Shown here one piece after another: positions 24,314 to 35,200 of a DNA stretch of 64,000 bases (position 1 is its first letter; each line of letters starts with the position of its first letter). The stretch covers positions 62,001 to 126,000 of the forward strand of contig NZ_MKVA01000009.1 of NCBI RefSeq assembly GCF_001899075.1. Direction: 5' to 3'. The notes beneath the pieces were generated by a model. That model searched no databases, was not told the DNA's origin, and saw only the letters and a program-made list of their open reading frames with translations. The translations under genes and the position numbers were made by a program. The stretch is from Devosia sp. 67-54. Lineage in GTDB: Bacteria; Pseudomonadota; Alphaproteobacteria; Rhizobiales; Devosiaceae.

Positions 24314-25271
24314 GCGCCGGCGGCGCCGGTGACTCGACCGACAGCAGGTGCGCGATATGCTCAGCCATCCGCTCGATCGGCTGCCGGAAGGTCGTGAGCT
24401 GATACGACACCCAACCGGCCTGTTCGATGTCGTCAAAACCCACGATGCAGAAATCGTCGGGAATGCGCAGGCCGAACTCGTGCCGAGCCGCGTCCATGAA
24501 GCCGCAGGCCAACAGATCGGTGACGCAGAAAGCAGCGTCCGGCCGGTCGGCGCGGCTCAGCAGTGCGCGCGCCGCCTCGAGCCCCGTGGCGTAGGCCGTC
24601 GGCCCCGCACGGACCAGCGAGACGAGAACTCCCCCGGCTTTGGCGGCGGCGGCGAAGGCCTGCTCGCGACCGACGAGGCTGCTGGTCCCCGCCTGCGACG
24701 AGACGATGCCGATATGCCGGCAGCCGGCGCGATACAGCATGTCGAAGGCGCGGCGGGCCGCATCCTCGTTGTCGACGATCAGATGCTCGGTGCCGGGATG
24801 CCGATCTTCGCGGTTGATCAGGATGACGTGCTGCCCGTTGGCGATACAGGTGTCGATCAGCGACGACGCCGGCGATCCCGACAGTACCACCGAGGCGTCG
24901 GCACGATAGTTGAGCGTCTGCCGCAGCGCCGCCTCGACACTTCCCGAGGGGCCCGCGGCGTTGATCACCATCGGCACCTTGTCGACGTCCTGCAGCCGCC
25001 GCGTCAGCGCCTCCAGCATCTTGGCCTGGAACGGCGCCTGCAGATCCGCGGCGATCAGGCAGACGATGCCGGAGCGCTCATGGATCAGCCCGCGCGCCAG
25101 ATGGTTGACGTGGTAGCCGAGCGACTCGGCCGCCTCCAGCACCTTGCGCCGGGTCGGCTCCGACACGCTGGCGCCCGGCGTGAAGGTCCGCGACACGGCC
25201 GAACGCGATACGCCGGCGCGCTCCGCCACCTGCTGCGCGCTTACGAAGGATTTGCCGACCCGAAAGGCCAT
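24255..25271 (-). CDS. LacI-family regulator of the importer/phosphatase region
   Basis: A 338-residue LacI/GalR regulator: DNA-binding head SAQQVAERAGVSRSAVSRTF followed by a hinge helix (LGYHVNHLARGL), and a periplasmic-binding-protein-like effector domain (HIGIVSSQAGTSSLVGREQA; DDFCIVGFDDIEQAGWVSYQ). ATG 25271 fits the family N-terminus. Its own promoter carries TGCA-N6-TGCA dyads like those upstream of the permease gene at 14086, so it probably controls that operon and itself. Its 3' end overlaps the metallophosphoesterase gene by 59 bases on the other strand. Confidence 0.88.
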   Translation of the reverse strand: MAFRVGKSFVSAQQVAERAGVSRSAVSRTFTPGASVSEPTRRKVLEAAESLGYHVNHLARGLIHERSGIVCLIAADLQAPFQAKMLEALTRRLQDVDKVPMVINAAGPSGSVEAALRQTLNYRADASVVLSGSPASSLIDTCIANGQHVILINREDRHPGTEHLIVDNEDAARRAFDMLYRAGCRHIGIVSSQAGTSSLVGREQAFAAAAKAGGVLVSLVRAGPTAYATGLEAARALLSRADRPDAAFCVTDLLACGFMDAARHEFGLRIPDDFCIVGFDDIEQAGWVSYQLTTFRQPIERMAEHIAHLLSVESPAPPAPRPHYLQAEPVWRRSVRPK

Positions 25272-25290
25272 CTACCGTCACCGCCATCGT

Positions 25291-25305
25291 TGCACACACT
25301 GTGCA
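25291..25305. promoter_or_regulatory. operator-like dyad near the LacI start (TGCAC-N5-GTGCA)
   Basis: TGCACACACTGTGCA, 19 bases upstream of the LacI start codon. The half-sites equal those of 13929-13942 and 13997-14010, but the spacer is one base longer, so it may be a weaker site. Confidence 0.45.
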
Positions 25306-25355
25306 CCCGATCAGAATACAGTTCAAAAAAACATTGCACTCCAATATGTTGCTTA

Positions 25356-25371
25356 TTGCAATCCCGTGCAA
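25356..25371. promoter_or_regulatory. operator-like dyad upstream of the LacI gene (TTGCA-N6-TGCAA)
   Basis: TTGCAATCCCGTGCAA, perfect 5-bp arms with the same TGCA-N6-TGCA spacing as the two dyads before the importer operon. It lies 85 bases from the LacI start, in the 228-base gap that also serves the secretion operon in the other direction. Confidence 0.55.
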
Positions 25372-25499
25372 ATGTCCACCGACACCGTAGTTTTCCTCAC
25401 GTTTGCTTCGAATTCTACCGTTGTGCTGGACGTCCCTTAAGAACACTCCTATTACAAAGGTCGACTGCGGCGGTTACCGTGGCCCCTGGGGGCGTTTCT

Positions 25500-26216
25500 T
25501 TGCAAAAGCTATGGTCAACGCGATCGGCCTCGCGGCAGAGGACAGCTGTCGCTTTGCTGTGGCTGGTTCCGACCCTTCTCGTGCTGGCGGCGCCCACCCT
25601 TGCCGCCGGTTCGGCCAACCCACCTGCGGCCGCGCCGGTCGCGACGGAGGCGCCTCCCGCAAAGAGCGACTTCGTGCTCGAGGGGTTCCGCTCGGCCAAG
25701 TTCGGCATGACACAGGACAAGGTGCGCGCCGCCATCAAGGCCGATTTCGGACTCAGCGGCGATGCCGTGGTCGCCGGTACTAACGCCGCCGAGCGCACGC
25801 AATTGCTGACCATCGTCGTGCCGGATCTGTTGCCCGACGGCGGCAAGGCCCAGGTCTCTTACGTCTTCGGCTATTCCAGCAAGACCCTGATCCAGGTTGG
25901 CGTCTCCTGGAATGCCTCGATCGACCCCAAGGTCGACGCCGCCAAGCTTTATGCCAACAGCGACGTGCTGGTCGCCTATTTCACCGCGCAGGGCTATCTG
26001 CCGGCGACCATCCGCACCGGCGTGGTGCTCGACAATGGCATCCTGCTGTTCCGCGGCGAGGACAAGGACGGCCACGCAGCGATCGTGCTGCTGCAGGGCG
26101 ACTTCACCGGGGGCGGCGACACCCAGAAGGTACTGAAGCCGACCAGCCTCGCTTTGCTGTATGCGGCGGACTCCAAGGAGCCCGATATCTTCAAGCTCGA
26201 TCCGGGGGCGTTCTAG
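25500..26216 (+). CDS. small secreted protein of unknown function, first gene of the two-partner secretion operon
   Basis: A 238-residue protein that I cannot assign to a known activity. It has a signal peptide (basic start, then VALLWLVPTLLVLAAPTLAA), a Pro/Ala-rich spacer, and a domain beginning FRSAKFGMTQDKVRAAIKAD, a pattern seen in several proteobacterial envelope proteins. The start is uncertain; TTG 25500 gives a good signal peptide and has a G-rich ribosome site, with GTG 25479 as an alternative. Its stop (TAG 26214-26216) abuts the ATG of the giant adhesin with no spacing, so the two are cotranslated. A role in adhesin export or surface display is a guess from position. Confidence 0.68.
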   Translation: MQKLWSTRSASRQRTAVALLWLVPTLLVLAAPTLAAGSANPPAAAPVATEAPPAKSDFVLEGFRSAKFGMTQDKVRAAIKADFGLSGDAVVAGTNAAERTQLLTIVVPDLLPDGGKAQVSYVFGYSSKTLIQVGVSWNASIDPKVDAAKLYANSDVLVAYFTAQGYLPATIRTGVVLDNGILLFRGEDKDGHAAIVLLQGDFTGGGDTQKVLKPTSLALLYAADSKEPDIFKLDPGAF

Positions 26217-29200
26217 ATGACCCGCCGCCGTCGCATCGTTCGATCTGCGACGGCTCCGGCATTGCCCAGACAACCGCGTGAGCGGGCGCCGTCGCGCGCG
26301 ACCCTGCTGCTCGCCTCGAGCCCGGTGGTTCTCGGCCTCGTGGCAGCGATGGCGGGCGCCTCCCCTGCCCATGCGCAGGCCGTCAATCTGGGCGGCGGCA
26401 ACAACATCGTCGCCGATGGCCGCACGCAGACCCACGTCACGGTGCAGGGCGCCAAGACCTCGATCACCACCGACACCGTGTCGCGCGGCACCGGCTTCAA
26501 TTCCTTCTCCGACTTCCAGCAGGCCGCAGGCACGCAGGTCGACCTCTACGTTCCCGACGGCGCCGGCAATCTGCTCAACATCGTCCACAACGGCCCGGTC
26601 GTCATCGACGGCATCCTCAATGGCTACAAGGGCGGCCAGATCGGCGGAAACATCTACTTCTCGGACTCGCACGGCTTCGTGGTCGGGTCCAATGGCGTGG
26701 TCAATGTCGGCTCGCTGACCGTCAATACCCCGACCTCGCAATTTCTCGAGAATGTCGTTCTTCCCGATGGCACCGTCAACGATGCCGCGGCCGACCAACT
26801 GATGCAGGGGGCGATCCCGATTTCGCCCGACGGCTCGATCTCGATCGCCGGCACCATCAACGCCAAGGGCAACATCACCCTGCAGGGCCATGACGTCGAC
26901 GTCACCGGCGGCCACATCAGCATCGACGATGCGCCCAATCACGTTGCGATCTTCAAGTCGACCGTCAACACCGGCGGCGTCAGCGAAGGCGGCAGGCTGG
27001 TGTCGCAAGGCGGCGAGATCCGCATCGTTGCGACCGATCAGGCGCGCCTCGGCGGCACCATCAAGACCAGCGCCCCCAAGACCGGCGGCCAGGGTGGCAA
27101 GATTGCCGTCAATGCCGGCAACATCACTATCGACGGCATGGCCCGGCTCACCGCCGACGGCGAGGTCGAAGGCGGCGGCGGCACCATCGATGTCGTCGCC
27201 GCCGACAAGCTGCTGGTCGAAGATGGCGCCCTGTTCAGCGCCCGCGGCGCCGGCAGTGGCATGGGCGGCTTCGTCGAGCTCAGCGGCAAGCTGGCGCAGA
27301 TCGGCTCTATCGACGTTAGCCTCGGTTCCGATCGCGGCGCCGCCGGCACGCTGCTGTTCGATCCGTGGGATCTCTATATCGGCGGTACCCTCACGGACTC
27401 AGATGCATCGGGCGACTATTCGAGCGCACCCAACATCGTCACGCACGGCGCCAACGTGCTTTTGCAAGCTGACAACTCGATTACTGTCAGCTCAGGCGGC
27501 AAGATCGACACGACGAGCGCTACCGGTGATGCAGGCACGATCCGGCTCGAGTCGCGGCTGATCACGATCGCGGACAACGCTACCCTCGATGCTCAGGCAA
27601 CCGGCATCCATGCCGCGGGGGACATCTTCCTCATTGCCTCGGCAACGGGCACGGCGCTCTCGCCCACGGCGGTGTCTGGCATCACCATCGGTTCGGTTGG
27701 CGGGACTGGTCCTACGATCTCAGGCAAGAACGTCACCTTCGCCGCCACGTCTGAGATAGGCTCCGGCCTTGCGCTGGTCGACGTTCCTGACGCCGAGGCA
27801 ACTATTGGCGTCAATGGCGGCACTATCGACGCGACCGGAGCCTTTACAGCAACTGCCACAGCCTCGATTGAAAGCAGCATCGGCTTCCTGCCGGTCGGCG
27901 TCGTGGTGACCAACCTCAACGCGGCCGTCAACGTGAGCGGCAACGCACAGATCACCGCCGACAGCGCCAATCTCAGCGCCCTGGCTACCGTCGTCTCCGA
28001 GATTCAGACGATGTCGCTAGCGCCGCCCGGAACGCCTGTCGATGGCGCCGTTGCCGTCTCGACCGTCGACAGCAATGCGACCGTCGGCATCGCAGGCGAC
28101 GCCAGTTTCAACGTCGCGCATGCGCTCGAACTTGACACCAAGAACGACATTACACTGATCGCCAACGCCACGCCGGCAACGGCAGCTCTCGGGATCAGCG
28201 TCGCAGTTGGTGTCATTGACGCTACGACCACGGCGGAAGTCGGAGGTAATGCCAGCGTTTCTACCGACAGTCTCGTGGTCAACGCGACGACGACGACCGC
28301 CGCCACGGTCACCGCGGCAGCGTCCGAGGGCGGCGGTGGCGCGCCGCAGCAAGGCGATCTTGCCAAGTCCATCCTCGACGACGACCGTTACAAGCCCGGC
28401 ACCACGACATCGGAGGGCAGCGTCTCGGCCGTCGGTGGCTTTGCCATCACCGACCTGACCTCGACAACACTGGCGAAGATCGACTCGACCAGCAGCGTGA
28501 CCGCGACGGGCGACGTCTCGCTGGCCGCCAAGACCAGCAACAGTGCCGAGACTACCGCCGATGGCTCGGCGGTCGACTCCAAGACCGGCGTCGGCGTTGC
28601 CGTGGCGTTCAACCTCGCCCATGTGAGCAACGACGCCATCGTCGATGGCCCGCTGCACGCAGGTGCGCTCGACATCACCGCCGGCATGCTCGCGCCCGAC
28701 GGCAAGAACAGCTTCACCGCCACTGCGACGTCGGGTGCCGGCGCCAGCAATGTCGGCGTCGCCGGCTCGCTCGCGACCAATCTGGTGGACACCGAAAGCG
28801 TCGCCGGCATCGGCGGCAACGGCGCCGTGACGCTGTCTGGCGCTGCGGCCGACGCATCGATCGAAGCCGCCGACATCACCGAGACCAGCGCCAAGGCCAC
28901 GCCCAGCGCGCCCGCCAGCGGCGACAAGGCCGGCATCGGCGCCTCCGCCGCGCTCAACATCGTCGCCAACCGCTCCACTGCGGAGCTCGCCAAAGACGCG
29001 ACGCTCACCGGCGCGCGCAACGTGACGCTCTCGGCCGAGGGTGAGTTCACCGCCGAAGCGGAAGCCGAGGCCGGCGCCGAAGGCGGCATCTCGCTGACCC
29101 CGGCGCTGGGTCTCAGCCTGATCAACAACAGCACCACGGCGCAACTCGGCACGGGCGGCACGCTCGTCGCCACTGGCAAGGTCGACCTGTCGGCCATCCA

Positions 29201-32200
29201 GCAGGCCGACACCACCACCAAGGCGTCGGGCAAGGCGGTTGGCAGCAAGGCCGCCATCGGCGCCGCGCTGGCGCTCGCCATCGTCAACGATCAGGTGGTC
29301 GCCACCACCAACCGGTCGATCACCACGACGGGCACCGGCAATGTCGACTTCCTCGCCATGGGCGCCTCGTTCTCGAGCCTCGAGGCCGAAGCCAGCGCCA
29401 CCGGCGGCGAAGAATCCAAGGACGACGGCTCGGCGCCCGCCGACGACCAGGACGTCGACGGCAAGGTCGACGCGCAGTTCACCGACGCCGAAGGCAAGCA
29501 GACCAAAGGCGGCGTCGGCGACAGCACGCAGAAGGACAAGACCGCCTCCGACGTTGGCGACAAGGACGGCCGCTCCGCCTCGACCAGCGAGGGCAAGGTC
29601 AGCGTCGCCGCGGCGGTCGGCGTCAATGTGCAGACCGCCAGCGTCAGCGCCACGGTGCCCGATACCCGGGTGATCACCGCCGGGGGCACGCTGACGCTGG
29701 GCACCGCGGCCAACACCGACGGCAGTGTCACCGCCAATGGCTCCGCGGTCGGCGAGGACGGCGCGGCGCAGTCCAAGGTGGGCATCGGCGTCGGTGTCGC
29801 CGTCAACAAGATCGCCGCCAGCAACATCGCCCAGCTCGGGGCCGCCGCGCATACGCTGGGCGGACTCAGGATCGAGGCGACAAAGACCGATATCGCGGCA
29901 AAGCTCGCGAATCCGACCAGCACCGCCATGCACACCGACGCCATCCTCGCCTCGGCCACCTCCGGGGCCGGCGCGTCCAAGGTCGGCATCGCCGGGTCGC
30001 TGGCGCTGAACCTCATCGACAGCGAGAGCACGGCCCGCATCGCCGACGGCTCGACCGTCACCATCACCGGAAGCAAGGCGGTCAATCTCAGCGCCGCGGG
30101 CGCGGGCATGGTCACGGCGACGGCGGCGCCGACGGAAAACGGTGGCGCCAGCGGCGATTCCGTCGGCGTCGGCGTGTCGGCCGCCATCAACATCGTCGCC
30201 AACCGCTCGACGGCGGAGCTTGCCAAGGACAGCGACCTGACCGGGGCCGATGCGGTGACGCTGCACGCCTCCGGCGACTTCACCACCAAGGCCGACGCCA
30301 AGGCCGGCTCGGCCGGCGGCATCTCGGTGACCCCGGCACTCGGCCTCAACCTCGTCAGCAACAGCACCACCGCGCAGCTCGGTGAGGGGACGACGTTCCA
30401 CGCGGGCTCGCTCGATGTTTCGGCGACCCAGCTCGCCTCGACCATAACCAAGGCCTCGGGCGAGGCCGCCGGTAGCAAAGCCGCCGTCGGCGTCGCCCTC
30501 GCGCTGGCGCTCGTCAACGACGACGTGGTCGCCACCACCAGCCGCGATCTCGACATCGACAACGCCGTCAGCTTCACCGCCATGGGCGCCTCGTCGTCCG
30601 AGATCGAGGCCACGGCCAGCGCCAGCGGCGGCGAGGCGGCCAAGGACGACGGCTCCAACCAGGCTGGTGACAAGGACGTCGACGGCAAGGTCGACGACCA
30701 GCTCGGCACCGCCCAGAGCAAGCAGACCGATTCCAAGGTCGGCGACAGCGCGCAAAAGAGCAAGACCGCCTCGGACGTCAACGACAAGGACGGCCGCTCG
30801 GCCTCGACCAGCGAAGGCAAGGTGAGCGTTGCTGCGGCGGTCGGCGTCAATGTGCAGACCGCGACCGTCAGCGCCACGATCCCCGACACCGTCGCCGTCA
30901 CTGCCGGTGGCACGCTGACCCTCGGCACCGCCGCCAACACCGACGGCAGCGTCAGCGCCGATGGCTCGGCGGTGGGCAAGGAGGGGGCGCAGGCGTCGCA
31001 GGTCGGCATCGGCGCCGCCGTTGCGGTCAACAAGGTCGCCGCCAGCAACGTTGCCCGCCTCGGCGACAACACCCACTCGCTCGGTGGGCTTACCATCGAG
31101 GCGCTGAAGACCGACGTCGCCAAGCAGCTCGCCACACCCAGCGTCGTTGCGACCCGCGACGACGATTTCTCGACCACGGCCAAGTCCGGCGCCGGCGCCT
31201 CCAAGGTGGGTATCGCCGGGTCGCTGGCGTTGAACCTCATCGATACCGAAAGCTCTGCCCGCATCGCCGGCGGTGCAAATGTCACCATCACCGGCACTGG
31301 TGCCGTCAGCTTGAGTGCCGAGGGCAGCGGCGGCGTCACTGCCACCGCGGCGCCCACCGACGAAGGCGGCGCCACCGGCGACAAGGCGGGCATCGGCGTC
31401 TCCGCCGCCGTCAACGTGCTGGCCAACCGCGCCATTGCCGAGCTCGAAAACGATGTGGTGCTGTCGGGCGTCGGCGCGCTGACCCTCTCGGCCAGCGGCA
31501 CCTTCGCGGCCACTGCCGACGCCACCGCCGGGTCGGCCGGCGGAGTGTCGCTCACCCCTGCCCTCGGCCTCAACCTCGTCAGCAACAGCACCACGGCGCA
31601 GCTTGGCACCGGCGGTCTGCTGACCGCCGGCTCGGTCGACATCAGCGCCACGCAGGAAGCGACCACCACGACCAAGGCCTGGGCCGACGCCAAGGGCGGC
31701 ACTGCGGCGATCGGCGTGGCCCTGGCGCTGGCGCTGGTCAACGACGACGTGGTTGCCACGACCTCGCGCTCGATCACCACCACCGGCTCGGGTGCCGTCA
31801 CCTTTACGGCCATGGGCAAGTCCGAGGGCACGCTCGAGGCCAAGGCCGGAGCCAGCGGCGCCAAGGCAGCCGACGACAATGGCGAGGCGCAGGCCGGCGA
31901 CAAGGATGTCGACACCAAGGTCAACGACCAGCTCGACACCGCTCAGACCAAGCAGACCGACTCCAAGGTCGGCGACAGCACGCAGAAGGGCGAAACCGGC
32001 ACCGCCGTCGGCGACAAAAGCAGCCGTTCGGCCAAGACCTCCGAGGGCAAGGTGGCGGTCGCCGCCGCCGTCTCGGTCGATGTGCAAAAATCGAGCGTCA
32101 CCGCCGTGGTGCCCGACGCAGTGGTGATCACCGCCGGCGGCAAGCTCACCATCGAAAGCGGCAACACCACCGGCGCCAATACCAGCGCCGACGGCAGCGC

Positions 32201-35200
32201 GGTCGGCGAGAACGGCAGCTCGTCCGGCGCACAGGTCGGCATCGGCGTCGGCGTTGCCATCAACGTCGTCAGCAAGACCAATATCGCGAGCCTCGGCAAC
32301 GGCAGCCACAGCGCCGATGGCGTCGAGATCACCGCCCGGCAGTTCGGTGACCCCTTGGCCCCCGATGTCGATGACTACGAGACTACCGCCACCTCCGGCG
32401 CCGGCGGCTCGAAAGTCGGCGTCGCCGGCTCGCTGGCGCTCAACCTCATCAACGCCACCACTACCGCGCACATCCTCGGCGATATCGACGCGCACTCCGG
32501 CGCCTCCAGCATCAGCGCCGATCAGCGCATCACCGCCAAAGCCACGGCGGCTCCTTCCGGCAACGGCGCCAATGGCGGCAAGGTGGGCATCGGCGCCTCG
32601 GTCGCGCTCAACCTCATCACCGACAGCGTCACTGCCGAGCTTCCCAACGGCGTCACCTACAGCCATGGCGGCGGACTCGCCGTCAGCGCCAACAGCGTGC
32701 TCAACACCACCACCGAAGCTGAAGCCGGCGCCGGTGGCGGCGTCGCTGTCGACGCGGTGGTGGCGCTGGCCACGCTCGACCAGACGACCACGGCGCGCAT
32801 CGGCAGCGGCGCGGCGATCGACACCGCCGGCGCCGTTACCATCGAGGCGACCAGCAGCGGCGACCAGGAGGCCTCGGCCAAGGGCGACACCAAGGCCGCG
32901 AGCGTGGGGGTCGGCGCCGCCGCGGCGATCATCATGGGCGGCGGCACGCAGGTCGGCGCGCTGTGGAACACCTCGGTCACCTCGGCCGAGCTGGCGCGCG
33001 ACGTCACCGCGGCCTCGCTCGACATCTCCGCCGAAGCCGATCACGGCTATACCGCCGACGCCACGGCCACCGCCAAGGGCGGCAAGGAAGACACCACCAC
33101 CACGCAGTCGGGCGGCAAAGCGACGAGCGCCGACGCGCTCGACAAGACCAAGGGCTCACAGCAGGGCGCCAGCGGCGGCGGCAAGGTGACGGTGGCGGCC
33201 GCCGTGGGTGTCGCGGCGGCGCAGGACGTGGTCAGCGCCCGGCTCGATGCGGTGACCGTGCACGTCACAGGCGACCTCAAGGTCGATGCCAGCAACAATA
33301 CCGGCATGGCGGCCTCGGGCAGCGGACTGGCGGTCAACTCGTCGAGCAAGGTCGGCGTCGGCATCGGCGTCGGGCTCGGCATCATCAACAACACCACCAG
33401 CGCCACGATTGCCGACAACGCCCGGATCACCCAGTCGGGCAGCGTCGAGGTCAAGACGACGACGGCCGAAAACACCGATCCAGATTTCGCCGACAAGCTG
33501 ACGGCGCTGGCCATCGCCGGCGCCTCGGCCTCCAAAGTCAGCGTCGCCGGTGCGCTGGCGGTCGGCATCTCCACCTCGTCATCCACCGCCGCCATCGGCG
33601 ACAATGTCACGGTCAGCAGCAGCGGCGCCGTCAATGTGCTGGCCGACAACACCAGCAAGCTTTCGGCCAAGGCGCTGGCCGGCTCGTATTCGGGCGGCAA
33701 TGTCGGCATCGGCGCTTCGGTCGCCACGGTCTATGCCGACCACAGCCTGACGGCCGCCATCGGCGCCGGCGACACCATCGGCGGTGCGAGCGTGTCCGTC
33801 AAAGCGCTCGATCACAAGTTCACCGGCACCGGCTTCTCGCTCGATTTCACCCATCCCGATACGCTGGTCGACCAGGCCAAGGACGCGGCGCAGCACGGCA
33901 GCCTGCTCGGCCAGGGCAATTATTATGCCGAGGCCATGGGGGGCGCGGCGGCGGGCAGCGGCGTGGCGGTGCAGGGCTCCTTCGCCGTCATGGTGTTTTC
34001 CGACGACGTCAGCGCCTCGATCGGCAAGAGCCTGGCCACGACGCCTGTCACTACGGCCACAACCGTAAACTCGAGTGGCGCAGTCGCCATCGAGGCTGGC
34101 AACGATCTCGTCGCCAGGGCGCTGTCGGGCGGCATCGCGCTGGGCAGCAGCGTCGGCGTCGGCGTCTCGAGTTCGGCGATCGACAGCACCGGCACCACCA
34201 CAGCCCTGCTCGCGCAGAATGCGGAGGTCCAGAGCTCGGCCAGCTTCAGCGATGCGGCGCATGCGACGCAGGACATTCTCGCCATCGGCGTCTCCGCCGC
34301 CGCTGCCGACAGTAACGCGGTGGCGGGCGTCGCCACCGTCATCACCTCCGCCAACAGCGTCCAGGCGCTGCTGGCACTCAACTCCAGCGTAACCTCCGCC
34401 GGTAGTGTCACGCTCGGCGCCAGGAACGACTTCGACACCTTCAGCATTGCCGGCGGTGCGGCGGGGGGCGGCTCGAACGGTATTGGCGCAGCGGCGTCGG
34501 TGATCACCGTCGACAACGTCACGCGCGCGGCTCTCGCCGATGGCACGGGCACCGGTGATGCGGTGGTCATCGATGCCGGCGGCGCCGTCGCGATTTCTGC
34601 CGACGCTACGGAGACCGGCACCACCCTCACCGCGGCCGGCGCTGCGGCCGGCGAGGTGGCCGTCGGAGCCGGTGCCGCAGTCTACGTGCTCGACACCACC
34701 ACCGAAGCGCTGGTCGGCAAATATGCAAAGATCGGCCAGAGCACGACCATCCGCCCGGCCTCGCTCGGCCTCGAGGCCAGCGACGACACCGACCTCACCA
34801 CCATCGCCGGCGCCCTTGCTGGCGGCGGCACGGCAGGCGCCGGAGCCGGCGTCGCTGTTGGTGTCGTCGGCAAGACGACGTCAGCCCGCATCGGCGACGA
34901 TGCCGCGATCTTTGCCGGCGATGTAAGCGTCGTTGCGAGCAGCAGCGAGAGCGCTCTTACGACGGCCGTGGGCGTCGGCATAGGCGGCACGGCAGGCCTC
35001 GCCGGTGCGGTCTCGGTGTATTCCGTCACCGACGTCACGACGGCCGAGATCGGCGACGCCGCGGTCTGGTCCAACGGTAATGCCGCCGTGCTCGCCGGCG
35101 ACGATGTCGCTATCGACTTCATTTCCGGCGCCGCCGGCATCAGCGGCACAGCCGCGGTCGGCGCCGCCGCCTCGGTGGCACTGGTCACCACCACCACGCA

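Noticed and set aside
28017-33044. A 1675-codon open frame on the minus strand inside the adhesin repeats, with other long antisense frames such as 43968-46277
   Set aside because: High GC and strongly biased codon use leave antisense frames open. The translation is low-complexity (Gly/Asp/Arg/Val-rich), has no domain or ribosome site, and mirrors the repeats of the real gene.
28410-33170. CRISPR array or IS-type repeats
   Set aside because: The repeats are in frame, about 1.2 kb each and part of one coding sequence; there are no short spaced repeats, terminal inverted repeats or transposase.
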